Positions 25,851 through 36,631 of a stretch of DNA of 64,000 bases are shown piece by piece; the stretch's first letter is position 1, and every line of letters starts with the position of its first letter. The translations under genes were made by a program, and so were the position numbers. The notes under the pieces were generated by a model. That model was not told where the DNA came from. It made no database searches and saw only the letters and a program-made list of their open reading frames with translations. Source of the DNA: Actinobacillus vicugnae (GTDB taxonomy: Bacteria; Pseudomonadota; Gammaproteobacteria; Enterobacterales; Pasteurellaceae); contig NZ_CABFJY010000001.1 of assembly GCF_901687125.1 (NCBI RefSeq), positions 1 through 64,000 of the forward strand, in the 5' to 3' direction.

Positions 25851-26801
25851 ATGTCGAAACTTAATATTATTTTTGCGGGCACGCCAGACTTTGCGGCTCA
25901 ACATTTACAAGCGTTATTAGATTCACAGCATAATGTGATTGCGGTTTATACTCAGCCTGATAAGGCTGCAGGGCGTGGGAAAAAACTGCAAGCAAGTCCT
26001 GTAAAGCAGTTAGCGGAACAACACAATATTCCTGTTTATCAGCCAAAATCATTACGCAAAGCAGAGGCACAAGCGGAGCTACAAGCGCTGAATGCGGATG
26101 TCATGGTGGTTGTGGCTTATGGTTTGATTTTGCCTGAAGCGGTGTTAAATGCGCCGAAATATGGCTGCTTAAATGTGCATGGCTCACTATTGCCTCGTTG
26201 GCGTGGTGCGGCGCCGATTCAGCGTTCGATTTGGGCAGGCGATCAGGAAACAGGGGTTACCATTATGCAAATGGATATTGGCTTAGACACAGGTGATATG
26301 CTACATAAAGTAAGCACGCCGATTGCCACAGACGAAACTTCTGCATCATTATATGCGAAGTTAGCTGAACTAGCGCCACCTGCGTTATTAGAGGTCTTAG
26401 ACGGTTTAGCAGACCAAGCGTTTAAAGCGGAAAAACAAGATGAGGCGCTGGCTAACTATGCGGAAAAACTCTCGAAAGAAGAAGCAAAATTAGATTGGAA
26501 TTTGACCGCTTGTCAGCTAGAACGCAATATTCGTGCATTTAATCCGTGGCCGATTAGCTTCCTTACATTAAAGGTTGAAAGTGTGGAGCAAAGCGTGAAG
26601 GTGTATCAAGCAAATGTATTGCCACATCAAGCGAAAGCAGCGGGTACAGTGTTACAAGCGGATAAAAATGGCATTCAAATTGCGACACAAGATGGCGTGT
26701 TAAATATCACTCAGCTACAACCTTCGGGTAAAAAGCCAATGTCTGTGCAAGATTTCCTAAATGGACGTGCAGACTGGTTTGTGGTTGGGAAACAACTCTA
26801 A
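25851..26801 (+). CDS. fmt: Methionyl-tRNA formyltransferase
   Basis: A 316-residue cytoplasmic enzyme that formylates initiator Met-tRNA using 10-formyl-tetrahydrofolate. The N-terminal domain begins [18 protein letters not shown] and contains the folate and catalytic segment [20 protein letters not shown] with its Asn-His pair, followed by [18 protein letters not shown]. The C-terminal tRNA-binding domain starts near residue 205. It normally pairs with def or rsmB; here rsmB is elsewhere (52.6 kb), so the gene is displaced from that grouping. Confidence 0.96.
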   Translation: MSKLNIIFAGTPDFAAQHLQALLDSQHNVIAVYTQPDKAAGRGKKLQASPVKQLAEQHNIPVYQPKSLRKAEAQAELQALNADVMVVVAYGLILPEAVLNAPKYGCLNVHGSLLPRWRGAAPIQRSIWAGDQETGVTIMQMDIGLDTGDMLHKVSTPIATDETSASLYAKLAELAPPALLEVLDGLADQAFKAEKQDEALANYAEKLSKEEAKLDWNLTACQLERNIRAFNPWPISFLTLKVESVEQSVKVYQANVLPHQAKAAGTVLQADKNGIQIATQDGVLNITQLQPSGKKPMSVQDFLNGRADWFVVGKQL

Positions 26802-26875
26802 TATCAGATAGCGGAAAATACTACACACAATGATTATTTTTAGCGTGGTATTTTCCGCTGCAAAAGGAACACAAT

Positions 26876-28330
26876 ATGCCAAACATCAACATTCAGAATG
26901 CCCAATTTTCCCTAACGTCTTCGCATAAATTATCAATTGAATCATTCCAGATAAACGCCCATGATTTTTGGGTGGTTGTAGGCGGTAACGGCTCTGGCAA
27001 AACCGCTTTTGCCCGAGCATTACATCAATCACTTTCATGCTATGCGGGTGAATATCATAATAGCTTTCAACATATCGCTTTACTCTCCTTTGAACAGCAA
27101 CAAAAAATCATTGAGCAAATTTTTAAAGATCGCAATAACGATGCGATTTCGCCCGATGATTTTGGCTTAAGTGCTCGACAAATTATCTTAAACAGCAGTG
27201 AAAATACGCAATTATGCGATGAATATGCGGCAAAATTACAGATTCAGCCATTATTAGATCGCCCTTTTATCCAGCTTTCTACGGGCGAAAGTCGTAAGGT
27301 GTTATTTTGCCAAATGCTAGTCAGTCAACCTGATTTATTGATTTTAGATGAGCCATTTGAGGGGCTAGATCAAGCCTCAGTAGCTTACTGGCAACAAGTA
27401 TTAGCGCAACTGCCCGAACAAATGGCAGTGGTACTGATTTCAAACCGCTTTAACGATATTCCCGAATGCGCTACGCATATTGCGCTACTGGATAATTTAC
27501 AACTTATTTTACAAGGCGAACGTCAAGAAATTGAACAACAAGCGGTCTATTCTCAACTAAAATTTGCAGAACAAAATGTCAACGCACCTTTGCCAGATAG
27601 CGCAGCACCGCTGACGCAATTACCTGCCGATAGCAATCCATTTGAGCTGAAAAATGTGACGATTCGTTATGCTGAAAAAAACATTATTGATAATTTAACT
27701 TGGACAGTTGCTCCCCGCCAACATTGGTGGATTAAAGGCCCAAATGGTGCAGGTAAATCAACGTTGCTTTCAATTATTACAGGTGATCATCCGCAAGCCT
27801 ACGCTAATCACGTCCATTTGTTTGGGCGTCAGCGTGGTTCTGGTGAAACCATTTGGGATATTAAGAAAAATATCGGCTATGTAAGTAGCCAATTACATAT
27901 GGATTACCGAGTAAATTGTTCGGCGCTAGATGTGATTATTTCAGGCTTTTTAGATTCGATTGGTGTGTATCAACAAGTACCGAGTGCATTGCGCTTAAAG
28001 GCGATGGAATGGCTGGAGCGGTTGCATTTAGAAAACTTGGCAAAAAAGCCCTTTCGTTCGCTTTCATGGGGACAGCAGCGCTTGTTACTGATTACTCGAG
28101 CGATGGTAAAACATCCGCCAATTTTGATTTTAGATGAACCGCTACAAGGCTTAGACGGCGTTAATCGTAAGCTGGTTAAACAGTTTATTGAGCAGTTGGT
28201 GCATAACAGCCAAACTCAGCTATTATTTGTGTCGCATCAAGATGCAGATGCACCAAATTGCATCACGCATTTATTTGAATTTGTGCCGAAGCAAGATGGC
28301 GGTTATTGCTACCAACAAAGTGCCCTCTAA
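26876..28330 (+). CDS. modF: Duplicated ABC ATPase ModF
   Basis: A 484-residue protein with two ABC ATPase domains and no membrane part. First domain: Walker A GGNGSGKTA, signature LSTGESRKVL, Walker B LLILDEPFEGLD. Second domain: Walker A GPNGAGKST, signature LSWGQQRLLLI, Walker B ILILDEPLQGLD. Length and the N-terminal FWVVVGGNGSGKT match ModF, the double ATPase associated with molybdate transport in E. coli (490 residues). Its role is not firmly known. Molybdenum need is evident here from NapA. Confidence 0.88.
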   Translation: MPNINIQNAQFSLTSSHKLSIESFQINAHDFWVVVGGNGSGKTAFARALHQSLSCYAGEYHNSFQHIALLSFEQQQKIIEQIFKDRNNDAISPDDFGLSARQIILNSSENTQLCDEYAAKLQIQPLLDRPFIQLSTGESRKVLFCQMLVSQPDLLILDEPFEGLDQASVAYWQQVLAQLPEQMAVVLISNRFNDIPECATHIALLDNLQLILQGERQEIEQQAVYSQLKFAEQNVNAPLPDSAAPLTQLPADSNPFELKNVTIRYAEKNIIDNLTWTVAPRQHWWIKGPNGAGKSTLLSIITGDHPQAYANHVHLFGRQRGSGETIWDIKKNIGYVSSQLHMDYRVNCSALDVIISGFLDSIGVYQQVPSALRLKAMEWLERLHLENLAKKPFRSLSWGQQRLLLITRAMVKHPPILILDEPLQGLDGVNRKLVKQFIEQLVHNSQTQLLFVSHQDADAPNCITHLFEFVPKQDGGYCYQQSAL

Positions 28331-28340
28331 CGTGCAAGAA

Positions 28341-28382
28341 AAACCACGGAACCTAACGCAAGCGCCTCAGATTCCGTGGTTA
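28341..28382 (+). terminator. Terminator of modF
   Basis: AACCACGGAA pairs exactly with TTCCGTGGTT across a 20-base loop. The T-run is poor. An uptake word follows at 28408-28421, before the convergent birA. Confidence 0.7.
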
Positions 28383-28427
28383 ATGATTTGCAAATTTCAG
28401 CTGAAATTTGACCGCTTGTTGCCTTCG

Positions 28428-29204
28428 TTACTCTTGTTTTTCCTCAGCCCGTAACGACATTTCACCAATGCCAAACGGGGTAATTACGCCGTTTTGTTCT
28501 AGCAATAATTCGCCATTTTGATTAATGCCTCGTGAAATACCGTGAATTTCACTGCCTTCTGTGACTAATTTCACCGCTTGGTGGCGGAAAATATCAAAAG
28601 ATTGCCAACGTTCGACATAATGTTCAAAGCCGACAAGCGGGTAAATTTTGAGATTTTTTTGCAATTGGTAAGCAAGTCGGCAAACCAATCCGTTGCGATC
28701 AAATTGATAATGAGAGAGATCAGCCCATGGTTGGGTCACGATCTGTTCATCTATTTTGGTCATCCCTAAATTTAAACCAATGCCAATCACTAAATGCACA
28801 CCATTCCGATCGGCTTTAGTTTCGATCAGAATCCCCCCCATTTTTTTGCCACAATAATAAATATCATTCGGCCATTTGATCTGGATATTTTCCACTTGTT
28901 GCGCTTGTAAACTTTCGGCAATCACCAGTGCAACCACCAGACTAAGCGAGGAAATATATGCAGCTTGTTCGGTTAGGTAATGCCATAAAATCGAAAAATA
29001 GACATTTTCACTTTGTGGCGAATACCACTTGCGCCCGCGTCTGCCTCTGCCTGCTGTTTGTTGCTCGGCAAGGCAAACTGAGCCTTGTGGCAGACCTTGA
29101 TAGTGTTTGAGTAGATATTCATTGGTTGAATCAATTTCCTCAAAAACGACCGCTTGGCCGCACAGTAATGCGTTTTGGATTTGGGCTTGATCTAATTTAC
29201 TCAT
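28428..29204 (-). CDS. birA: Biotin--protein ligase without the DNA-binding domain
   Basis: A 258-residue biotin ligase that charges the biotin carboxyl carrier protein in the cytoplasm. The catalytic core is complete: EIDSTNEYLL, the biotin loop AGRGRRGRKWYSP, and the lysine block IKWPNDIYYCGKKMGGILIE. The N-terminal winged helix of bifunctional BirA is absent, and murB ends 7 bases upstream, leaving no room for it. The C-terminal domain is shortened but present (ISRGINQNGELLLEQ). It probably acts as a ligase only, not as a biotin-operon repressor. Confidence 0.9.
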   Translation of the reverse strand: MSKLDQAQIQNALLCGQAVVFEEIDSTNEYLLKHYQGLPQGSVCLAEQQTAGRGRRGRKWYSPQSENVYFSILWHYLTEQAAYISSLSLVVALVIAESLQAQQVENIQIKWPNDIYYCGKKMGGILIETKADRNGVHLVIGIGLNLGMTKIDEQIVTQPWADLSHYQFDRNGLVCRLAYQLQKNLKIYPLVGFEHYVERWQSFDIFRHQAVKLVTEGSEIHGISRGINQNGELLLEQNGVITPFGIGEMSLRAEEKQE

Positions 29205-29211
29205 CGACTTG

Positions 29212-30240
29212 TTATCTGGTTATTTGTTCGCTATCCACTTCGCCGTGCTTACCCATAAACCGTACTTCTGGGTGAAGCTCTACCCCAAATTTTTCACGCA
29301 CACGGCGACGTACTTCTTTTGCGAGTGCTACCACGTCTGAACCACGAGCTGCTTGTTTATTGATTAATACCAACGCTTGTTTTTCGTGAACTGCAGCACC
29401 GCCGATTTGGAAGCCTTTTAATTCGCATTGATCAATTAACCAACCTGCCGCCAATTTTACTGTGCCATCTATTTGCGGATAGTTTGGGATATTTGGATAA
29501 GCAGTCCGAATTTCATGAAATTTTATCGCTTCAATTACAGGGTTTTTAAAGAAACTCCCCGCATTGCCAAACTCATCAGGGTTCGGCAATTTCGCCGAAC
29601 GTACCGCACACACTTCATCAAACACTTGTTGCGGGGTGACGGTTTGCGGGTCAAATTGGGTTAATGAGCCGTAGCTCAACACAGGTTGCCATGCTTTGGC
29701 AAGTTTTAGCCCCACTGAAAGGATCGCTACTTCATCTTTATATTGATGTTTGAACACGCTTTCACGATAACCAAATTGGCACTCCTGTTTGGTTAAACGG
29801 AAAATTTCACCCGTGCGCAAATGAATGGCTTCGACAAAATCACAAACATGCTCAAACTCCACGCCGTAAGCACCAATATTTTGGATCGGTGCAGAACCTG
29901 CTACACCAGGGATCAACGCAAGATTTTCTAGTCCTGCAATATTATGTGAAAGTGTCCATTTGACGAGTTCGTGCCAGTTTTCTCCGCCTTGTACATGCAG
30001 ATAATGAAACTGTTCATCTTCATGATGTGCAATGCCTTTTAATTTATTGATCAGTACACAACCGTCAAAATCATCTAAAAAAATTACATTTGAACCTTGT
30101 CCTAAAATCAAGACAGGTTGCTGATTTTTTACGGCATTTTGCCACTCGTTGACTAATTGTTCAGCATGGCTAAATTCAACTATTTTGTTGGCGTTTGCGG
30201 GTAAATGGAAGGTGTGAAAAGAGGTTAAACTATGTTTCAT
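29212..30240 (-). CDS. murB: UDP-N-acetylenolpyruvoylglucosamine reductase
   Basis: A 342-residue FAD enzyme making UDP-MurNAc for peptidoglycan in the cytoplasm. It is of the longer type I form found in gamma-proteobacteria. Visible are [17 protein letters not shown] (FAD pyrophosphate loop), [28 protein letters not shown] with its conserved arginine, and the serine-containing [11 protein letters not shown] (proton donor). The HPEVRFMG end is typical. It forms an operon with birA, 7 bases apart, as in E. coli. Confidence 0.96.
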   Translation of the reverse strand: MKHSLTSFHTFHLPANANKIVEFSHAEQLVNEWQNAVKNQQPVLILGQGSNVIFLDDFDGCVLINKLKGIAHHEDEQFHYLHVQGGENWHELVKWTLSHNIAGLENLALIPGVAGSAPIQNIGAYGVEFEHVCDFVEAIHLRTGEIFRLTKQECQFGYRESVFKHQYKDEVAILSVGLKLAKAWQPVLSYGSLTQFDPQTVTPQQVFDEVCAVRSAKLPNPDEFGNAGSFFKNPVIEAIKFHEIRTAYPNIPNYPQIDGTVKLAAGWLIDQCELKGFQIGGAAVHEKQALVLINKQAARGSDVVALAKEVRRRVREKFGVELHPEVRFMGKHGEVDSEQITR

Positions 30241-30287
30241 AAAGGATTAATCCGTAACAAAAATTGTTTGGAGTGTACCATAATTCA

Positions 30288-30321
30288 TAAAAAAAATCCC
30301 CAAGTACACCGTACTCGGGGA
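30288..30321 (-). terminator. Terminator of the nap operon
   Basis: On the minus strand TCCCCGAGTAC-GGT-GTACTTGGGGA (one mismatch) is followed by a run of eight T. It lies about 32 bases past the napC stop. Confidence 0.92.
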
Positions 30322-30352
30322 GCGTAAGATGGCGTGCAAATTTGACCGCTTG

Positions 30353-30967
30353 TTATTTACCTTCTGTTTTTTTTTCTGGTTTTAACATATCTTCAGGAAT
30401 AAAACTCTTCTGGATTTTTTCCATATGTGGAAGATTGTGAGCGATACCTTTGTGACAGTCGATACAAGTTTTGCCTTGTTCTTGTGCCATCGCATGCATT
30501 TGTTGTGCCACATTTTTTTGTTGAGTGAAGTCCATATCTTCAAAATTGTGGCAGTTACGGCATTCTTGTGAATTATTCGCTTTTAAACGCGCCCATTCAC
30601 GTTCTGCCATTTCTAAACGGTGTGCTTCAAATTTTTCTTTAGTATCCACTTTGCCAGTGAAATGCGCATAAACTTCTTTTGAAGCGATGATTTTCCGTTT
30701 CCATTTATCAATAAATTCGTGTGGTACGTGACAGTCTGAACAGATTGCTTTTACACCACTACGGTTTGAATAGTGTGCTGAAGCACGGTATTCAGGCACA
30801 ACGTCATTCATATGACAGTCTGAACAGAATTGCTCAGTATTGGTGTGTTCTAAACCTTGGTTAAAACCACCCCACGCTAAAATACCACCAATGGCAGAGA
30901 TGATAATGAGCGTACCCGCTGCCATTTTACTTGGCGTGCGGAACCAGTTCCAAAATTTCTTAATCAT
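30353..30967 (-). CDS. napC: Periplasmic nitrate reductase, tetraheme cytochrome c NapC
   Basis: A 204-residue membrane-anchored cytochrome of the NapC/NirT family. One N-terminal helix (AGTLIIISAIGGILAWGGF) anchors it to the inner membrane. Four CxxCH heme sites face the periplasm: CSDCH (twice), CRNCH and CIDCH. It takes electrons from menaquinol or ubiquinol and passes them to NapB. Last gene of napFDAGHBC, 11 bases after napB. A Lys/Glu-rich tail (EKKTEGK) closes the protein. Confidence 0.96.
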   Translation of the reverse strand: MIKKFWNWFRTPSKMAAGTLIIISAIGGILAWGGFNQGLEHTNTEQFCSDCHMNDVVPEYRASAHYSNRSGVKAICSDCHVPHEFIDKWKRKIIASKEVYAHFTGKVDTKEKFEAHRLEMAEREWARLKANNSQECRNCHNFEDMDFTQQKNVAQQMHAMAQEQGKTCIDCHKGIAHNLPHMEKIQKSFIPEDMLKPEKKTEGK

Positions 30968-30978
30968 TACCTTTCTCC

Positions 30979-31404
30979 TTATTTACCTTGCGTTTGACGA
31001 ATAGTGTCAAATTTATTTTGAATAATTGGGTTTACGTCTGTTTGTTGTACGTGACACTGTAAACAGAAGTAACGACGTGGCGAAGTACCTTCTGTACGTT
31101 TGCCATCACGATCCATAAAATGGCTCTCTGGTACACGAGTTGCACCCGTAGTTGGTGCAACCTCTGGGCTATGACAACCTAAACATTGGTTAGTGTTTTT
31201 AGTTACTTGTAAGCCACGGATACTATGCGGAACAAGAGGGGGTTGATGAGGGAAAGTAATTGGAATATTTCCTGCATCTTTTTGTGCATTGGTATAAGCA
31301 GGAGCAATGCTTTCTACTGTACTATCAATACTTTTTGCCACTTGCGTTTCTGCCACAGCAAATCCCGCCAGTGCGGTAAATAAGAGGGTGAGATATTTTC
31401 TCAT
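30979..31404 (-). CDS. napB: Periplasmic nitrate reductase, diheme cytochrome c NapB
   Basis: A 141-residue periplasmic cytochrome with a signal peptide (cleaved near GFAVA) and two CxxCH sites, CLGCH and CLQCH. It is the small subunit that delivers electrons to NapA. The histidine-bearing blocks PHSIRGLQVTKNTNQ and VPESHFMDRDG, which supply heme ligands in NapB, are present. Forty-one bases separate it from napH. Confidence 0.95.
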   Translation of the reverse strand: MRKYLTLLFTALAGFAVAETQVAKSIDSTVESIAPAYTNAQKDAGNIPITFPHQPPLVPHSIRGLQVTKNTNQCLGCHSPEVAPTTGATRVPESHFMDRDGKRTEGTSPRRYFCLQCHVQQTDVNPIIQNKFDTIRQTQGK

Positions 31405-31445
31405 GTTAAATCACTCCGTTTAAAAATTAAAAATGCTTTATCCGT

Positions 31446-32339
31446 TTAAATATTTTTTACTTCAATACTGCTTTGAAAACGTGTACCGAATGCGAAAACA
31501 TTCTCAGCACAAACATCAATACAACGTCCGCAGCTAATGCAATCTTTTGATAACACCACTGTACTATCTTCTGGTTTACTATGTAATGGTATGCGTAAAA
31601 CTTGTGGTTCTGGGCAGACGTTGTAACAGTCCATACAGCGGTCGCAACGGTTGCGATCTACCACATTGACTTTTAGTACGCTTTTCGCACCAATCAATGC
31701 ATAACTTGCGCCAATAGGGCATAAATGCCCGCACCAACCGTGTTCTACTACCAGCAGATCAAATAAGAAAATAACTGCTATCAACCATAATGTCGCACCT
31801 AAGCCAAATACAAATGCTCGACCTAATGCTGCTACAGGATTGAGCCACTCCCACAATAGTGTGCCTGAAATTGCGCTTCCCACTAAAATCATTGCTAAAA
31901 TGGCGTAACGCAAATTGCGAGAAATTTTAGCGCTTTGACGAATGCCTAATTTACGTCTAAGCCACGCTGCTGCATCGGTTACCATATTCATTGGGCAAAC
32001 CCAACTACAAAAGGCTTTGCTAGCAACTACCGCATAAAATGCGATGATAATCAGTGCACCTAAGATCGTTGTCCATTCGGGCAAATAACCTGTAGCAAGG
32101 CTTTCTGCTGTGATCAGCGGATCGCTCATCGGCATCGTGTCAAACAACATACTGCCACTATAATTGCCTTTTAAAATCCACACATTCCAAAACGGTCCGC
32201 TTAAAAACATTAAGATAATGCTTAATTGGCTCAAACGACGCAGAATCAAAAAGCGATAAGCTCGCCACCAACCTAATTTCTGCCGAGCTTCTAACCCTGC
32301 ATCTTTCGGCTTGTTTGGTGTATATTTCACTTCAGCCAT
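31446..32339 (-). CDS. napH: Quinol dehydrogenase membrane subunit NapH
   Basis: A 297-residue inner-membrane ferredoxin-type protein with four or five hydrophobic helices, two cytoplasmic cysteine motifs (CSWVCPMN and CGHLCPIG) and two C-terminal 4Fe-4S sites (CDRCMDCYNVCPEP and CISCGRCIDVC). With NapG it forms a second route from quinol to the periplasmic reductase. Its ATG overlaps the napG stop by one base, which points to translational coupling. Confidence 0.95.
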   Translation of the reverse strand: MAEVKYTPNKPKDAGLEARQKLGWWRAYRFLILRRLSQLSIILMFLSGPFWNVWILKGNYSGSMLFDTMPMSDPLITAESLATGYLPEWTTILGALIIIAFYAVVASKAFCSWVCPMNMVTDAAAWLRRKLGIRQSAKISRNLRYAILAMILVGSAISGTLLWEWLNPVAALGRAFVFGLGATLWLIAVIFLFDLLVVEHGWCGHLCPIGASYALIGAKSVLKVNVVDRNRCDRCMDCYNVCPEPQVLRIPLHSKPEDSTVVLSKDCISCGRCIDVCAENVFAFGTRFQSSIEVKNI

Positions 32340-33244
32340 TATTTCACCCCCTTAATGTTTAAATCTAAATTAGGGAAATGTTCCGCTTCAGGTACTGTAG
32401 TAGATTTCGGCACATAATCATAAGTAGCACGGTTTGGCGTTGCGACTTTTTGATTTGGCTGTACTTGCATAAACTGATAAGTCGGTTCATGCATTCCTTC
32501 TGGCATTCGTGCATCTAGTGCTGGACGTAAGCCATCTGGGTGTTGGTCTTCCAACAATGCTTTACCTGCATTTTGTTTTTCTTTCCAACCTAGACGGTAA
32601 TGTCGGCCGAGTAAGCCTTTCGCCAGATTCATTGGTAACACTTTGATTGCCGCTTCTTCTAATACGCAAGCCTGCTCACATTTACCACACCCCGTACAGG
32701 CATCTGAATGCACAGTGGGAATAAGTTTGGCGTGAATCTGTGTTCGATCGTTATGAATTCGCTCGAGCGTAATTGCTTTATCCACTAATGGACAAACACG
32801 GTAGCAAACATCACAACGTAAACCTTGCCAGTTCAGGCAAGTTTCGTGGTCTAGTAATACCGCTAATCCCATGCGAGCATCATTAATATCGGTTAATTCC
32901 TTACTCAATGCACCGCTTGGACAAGCATTCATACACGGAATATCAGGACACATTTCACACGGCTTATCTCGAGCTACGAAATAAGGTGTGCCAGCTTCCA
33001 TTGGCGAAAGCAAACTAGCCAAATGCAACATATCGTACGGACAAGCCTGTACACATTGTCCACAACGAGTACAAGCTGCGAGGAAATCTTTCTCCTCTAA
33101 TGCACCTGGCGGACGTAATGCAACCCCTTCTTTGGCATTTGCTTGGTGTTGTTGTAACCCTAAAATTACTCCAACCCCGCAAATTCCTGCAGCGGTTTTC
33201 GTTGCATTTTTCAAAAATTGACGGCGATTCGGATCAAGTTTCAT
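32339..33244 (-). CDS. napG: Ferredoxin-type protein NapG
   Basis: From ATG 33244 the product is 301 residues with a twin-arginine signal ([15 protein letters not shown]), so it is exported folded with its clusters. Four 4Fe-4S motifs follow: [35 protein letters not shown] and [12 protein letters not shown]. It partners NapH in quinol oxidation. An in-frame start 19 codons earlier would precede the Tat signal with an implausible Cys/Trp-rich stretch; AAGGATTAT upstream of 33244 supports the start chosen. Confidence 0.94.
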   Translation of the reverse strand: MKLDPNRRQFLKNATKTAAGICGVGVILGLQQHQANAKEGVALRPPGALEEKDFLAACTRCGQCVQACPYDMLHLASLLSPMEAGTPYFVARDKPCEMCPDIPCMNACPSGALSKELTDINDARMGLAVLLDHETCLNWQGLRCDVCYRVCPLVDKAITLERIHNDRTQIHAKLIPTVHSDACTGCGKCEQACVLEEAAIKVLPMNLAKGLLGRHYRLGWKEKQNAGKALLEDQHPDGLRPALDARMPEGMHEPTYQFMQVQPNQKVATPNRATYDYVPKSTTVPEAEHFPNLDLNIKGVK

Positions 33245-33325
33245 AATAATCCTTAAAGTTGGGTTGGGACGCCATGCTTGGCATCCGAACACGGGACACA
33301 AAGTATTGTGTCCCTGCCATTTTGG

Positions 33326-35809
33326 TTAAGCCTTAACCACTTTGACCGCACATTTTTTGTAATCGGTTTCGCCTGAGATTGGGTCGGTTGCATCTAATAC
33401 TAATTTATTGGCTAACTGACCTGCATCGAAGAAGGTGGTATATACCAAGCCTTCAGGTGCTTTATTACGACCACGAGTGTCTAAGTGAGTGATCATTTCA
33501 CCACGACGAGTGATTAATTTCACTTTATCACCATGACGTAAACCACGTTTTTTCGCATCCGTTGGGTGCATCCAACATAAGTTATTTGGGAAGGCTCGGT
33601 GTAACTCTGGAACACGACGAGTCATAGTACCTGTATGCCAATGCTCCAGTACACGCCCCGTACATAACCATAAATCGTATTCTTCATCTGGGCTTTCCGC
33701 TGGCGCTTCATACGGCACACCTAAAATAATCGCTTTCTTATCTGGGTAACCGTAGAACGATACACCTTCACCTGCTTTCACATATGGGTCGAAACCTTCA
33801 CGGTAACGCCATAAGGTTTCTTTACCGTCTACTACTGGCCAACGTAAGCCACGCACTTGATGATAGGTATCGAAGTCCGCTAAATCGTGACCGTGACCGC
33901 GACCAAATTTTGCATACTCTTCAAATAAGCCTTTCTGTAAGTAGAAACCAAAGTGCTCCGCTTCATCATTGATATAACCTGGAACGTTAGTTGGCACTTG
34001 GTATTTGTTTACTTCGCCATTGAGGTAAAGCACTTCATAAAGGGTTTTACCACGATACTCAGGTATTTGTGCTAATAATTCTTCGCCCCAAACTTCATCA
34101 GTTTTGAAGTATTTTGAGAACTCAACAATTTGCCATAAGTCTGAACGAGATTCGCCAGGGCCTTTTACTTGTTGACGCCAGAATTGAGTACGACGTTCTG
34201 CGTTACCGTAAGCACCTTCTTTTTCTACCCACATACAGGTTGGAAGAATTAAGTCCGCTGCCACCGCTGAAACGGATGGGTATGGATCTGATACCACGAT
34301 AAAGTTTTCAGGATTACGCCAGCCTGGGAAAATTTCTTCATTAATATTTGGACCACCTTGCATATTATTAGTACAAAGTTGCCATAAGAAATTAAGTTTG
34401 CCGTCTTTTAACATACGGCTTTGTTGTACTGCGGGATAACCTGGTACAGTAGGAATAGTACCTTTTGGTAATTTCCAAGCTTTTTCTACGATCTCAACGT
34501 GTTTCGGATTAGTTACCACCATGTCTGCTGGTAAACGGTGTACGAATGTACCTACTTCACGCGCTGTACCACAAGCAGATGGCTGACCTGTCAGAGAGAA
34601 TGGACCACAACCTGGGATTGAAATCTTACCTGTTAATAAGTGTACGTTGTACATCATATGGTTTACCCACACACCACGCGTGTGTTGGTTAAAGCCCATT
34701 GTCCAGTAAGAAACTAATTTCTGTTCTGGATCAGCGTACATTTTCGCTAATGTTTCTAACTGATCTTTTGGTACGCCAGAGATTTCGTGCGCTTTTTCTA
34801 ATGTGTAAGGTTCAACAATTTTCTTGAATTCTTCGAAATCAGAATCGTACATTTTACCAGCGGTTTTCGCATTTTTAGCCGCTTGTTGTAGCGGATGCTC
34901 TGGACGTAAACCATAGCCGATATCAGTTTCACCACGTTTGAATTTGGTGTGTTTATTCACAAAATCCCAATTCACTTTATCGTTTTGAATAATATAGTTC
35001 GCGATATAGTTAAGAATAGCTAAATCTGAATGTGGTTTGAAAATAATTGGCGTGTCCGCAAGTTCAAACGAACGGTGTTCAAAAGTAGACATTACCACGA
35101 CTTTCACTTTATCGTCTGATAAACGACGGTCAGAAATACGACTCCATAAAATTGGGTGCATTTCCGCCATGTTTGAACCCCAAAGTACAAACGCATCGGT
35201 TTTCTCGATGTCGTTATAACAGCCCATTGGTTCATCCATACCAAAGGTACGCATAAACGCCACCGCTGCAGACGCCATACAGTGACGTGCATTCGGGTCG
35301 ATTGTGTTAGAACGTAAACCTGCTTTCCATAATTTTACTTTGGCGTAGCCCTCAAAAATAGTAGTTTGTCCTGATGAGAACATACCTACTGAATTTGGCT
35401 CTTTTTTCTTAAGAATATCTTTCACTTTCTCTGCCATAATGCTGAAAGCTTGATCCCAAGAAACTGGTGTAAAGTCGCCTTCTTTGTGGAACTTACCGTC
35501 TTTCATACGTAATAAAGGCGTTTGTACACGGTCTGCACCGTACATAATTTTTGATAAGAAATAGCCCTTAATACAGTTTAAACCACGGTTTACTTCTGCA
35601 TCTGGGTCACCTTGTGTTGCCACAACACGACCATCTTTCGTACCAACAAGTACACTACAACCCGTACCACAGAAACGGCATGGGGCTTTATCCCATTTGA
35701 TACCATCATCAGCAGCATAAACATTTTTCACAGGAATTGTCATTCCTGCAGCAGCAGCCGCAGCGATAGCTGCGTTTGCTTTCATAAAATCTCTACGATT
35801 GAGTTCCAT
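33326..35809 (-). CDS. napA: Periplasmic nitrate reductase catalytic subunit NapA
   Basis: An 827-residue molybdopterin enzyme reducing nitrate to nitrite in the periplasm. A Tat signal ([20 protein letters not shown]) is followed by a 4Fe-4S site ([10 protein letters not shown] with the later GLNCIKG cysteine) and the molybdenum-ligand cysteine in [13 protein letters not shown]. That codon is TGT, so the enzyme is not a selenoprotein. The C-terminal cofactor-binding domain ([20 protein letters not shown]) is complete. ATG 35809 is preferred; a start four codons earlier is possible. Confidence 0.97.
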   Translation of the reverse strand: MELNRRDFMKANAAIAAAAAAGMTIPVKNVYAADDGIKWDKAPCRFCGTGCSVLVGTKDGRVVATQGDPDAEVNRGLNCIKGYFLSKIMYGADRVQTPLLRMKDGKFHKEGDFTPVSWDQAFSIMAEKVKDILKKKEPNSVGMFSSGQTTIFEGYAKVKLWKAGLRSNTIDPNARHCMASAAVAFMRTFGMDEPMGCYNDIEKTDAFVLWGSNMAEMHPILWSRISDRRLSDDKVKVVVMSTFEHRSFELADTPIIFKPHSDLAILNYIANYIIQNDKVNWDFVNKHTKFKRGETDIGYGLRPEHPLQQAAKNAKTAGKMYDSDFEEFKKIVEPYTLEKAHEISGVPKDQLETLAKMYADPEQKLVSYWTMGFNQHTRGVWVNHMMYNVHLLTGKISIPGCGPFSLTGQPSACGTAREVGTFVHRLPADMVVTNPKHVEIVEKAWKLPKGTIPTVPGYPAVQQSRMLKDGKLNFLWQLCTNNMQGGPNINEEIFPGWRNPENFIVVSDPYPSVSAVAADLILPTCMWVEKEGAYGNAERRTQFWRQQVKGPGESRSDLWQIVEFSKYFKTDEVWGEELLAQIPEYRGKTLYEVLYLNGEVNKYQVPTNVPGYINDEAEHFGFYLQKGLFEEYAKFGRGHGHDLADFDTYHQVRGLRWPVVDGKETLWRYREGFDPYVKAGEGVSFYGYPDKKAIILGVPYEAPAESPDEEYDLWLCTGRVLEHWHTGTMTRRVPELHRAFPNNLCWMHPTDAKKRGLRHGDKVKLITRRGEMITHLDTRGRNKAPEGLVYTTFFDAGQLANKLVLDATDPISGETDYKKCAVKVVKA

Positions 35810-35841
35810 AATGTTTCCCACGTTTATAAATGATTAAAAAA

Positions 35842-36105
35842 TTATTGTTCATCCAAGTAATTTGAAATAAGCGAAACCACAATCACACCGCTAATTTCTT
35901 TTACCTGATCAATTAAATCGGCAAGTGCAAGTTGTCGGTCGCTCTCAAGCGTTACTACTAACTTACCTTCTTCGGCTTTTTCACCGTGAATTTCTGCAAA
36001 CGGAATCGCAAGAATATCTGCCTTCACTTGCTCAAGTTTGGCTGGTTGTGCTTGTACCACAAGGCTACAAACGTACCAGTTTTTATCTAAATCAAAATTG
36101 CTCAT
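35842..36105 (-). CDS. napD: NapA maturation chaperone NapD
   Basis: An 87-residue cytoplasmic chaperone that binds the NapA Tat signal and delays export until the cofactor is in place. The ferredoxin-like fold is recognisable from WYVCSLVVQAQPAKLEQVKA and the later IHGEKAEEGKLVVTLES. Its start overlaps the end of napF by 14 bases, and napA follows after 32 bases, the standard position in nap operons. Confidence 0.93.
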   Translation of the reverse strand: MSNFDLDKNWYVCSLVVQAQPAKLEQVKADILAIPFAEIHGEKAEEGKLVVTLESDRQLALADLIDQVKEISGVIVVSLISNYLDEQ

Positions 36106-36631
36106 TATTTTCCTTATTAATTCTAATTGCCTTGGTTGGACACACGCTCAAGCAAGCGCCACAGCCGTTACAAGCGGTCAAATCCAACACTAAATTTGCA
36201 ATACCGCCTAAAGCTGGGCGAAAACGAATTGCACGGCTTTCACAGCTATCACCACAAGAACGACATTCAACTCGTTGATTTAACAGGCAAGTTTCTTGCA
36301 CTTCAATTTTATGAAGCCACGCTTGTTCCGTGATAGGTAAAAAAACATCCGCCTCACAGCTGTTTACACAAGCTTGGCAAAAAGTACATTCGCTACGGCT
36401 AAAATCAATTTCAGGATAACCGCCAGCGCCTTTTACGATAATTTGTGTTTCGCAAACGGAAATACACTGATCGCAAGCGGTGCATTTTTGATAAAAATCT
36501 GCAAGATTTGTCCATGGTGGGCGTATCGCATTATGCCCCTGTTGCTTGACCTGTTCGGTTTGTAGTGCATTCAAAAAATGACCACGCAAGAAGCTCCGAC
36601 GAGGGAGAGATTGTTGGCTAAAATTGGACAA
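36092..36631 (-). CDS. napF: Ferredoxin-type protein NapF
   Basis: A 179-residue cytoplasmic iron-sulfur protein, first gene of the operon. Cysteine motifs are CTACDQCISVCE, CTFCQACVNSCE, CRSCGDSCESRAI and CNGCGACLSVCP. The N-terminal RRSFLRGHF resembles the arginine-rich start of NapF, which interacts with NapA during cofactor assembly. The third motif (CRSCGDSC) deviates from a classic 4Fe-4S pattern, as is usual for NapF. An FNR-like site lies about 105 bases upstream. Confidence 0.94.
   Translation of the reverse strand: MSNFSQQSLPRRSFLRGHFLNALQTEQVKQQGHNAIRPPWTNLADFYQKCTACDQCISVCETQIIVKGAGGYPEIDFSRSECTFCQACVNSCEADVFLPITEQAWLHKIEVQETCLLNQRVECRSCGDSCESRAIRFRPALGGIANLVLDLTACNGCGACLSVCPTKAIRINKENNEQF

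Noticed and set aside
30353-31404. napC/napB as part of a nitrite (nrf) system
   Set aside because: Order, heme counts and the surrounding napFDAGH genes fit the nitrate reductase operon.
35230-35300. Possible selenocysteine in NapA given the nearby sel genes
   Set aside because: The molybdenum-ligand position reads TGT (Cys) and the frame has no internal TGA.
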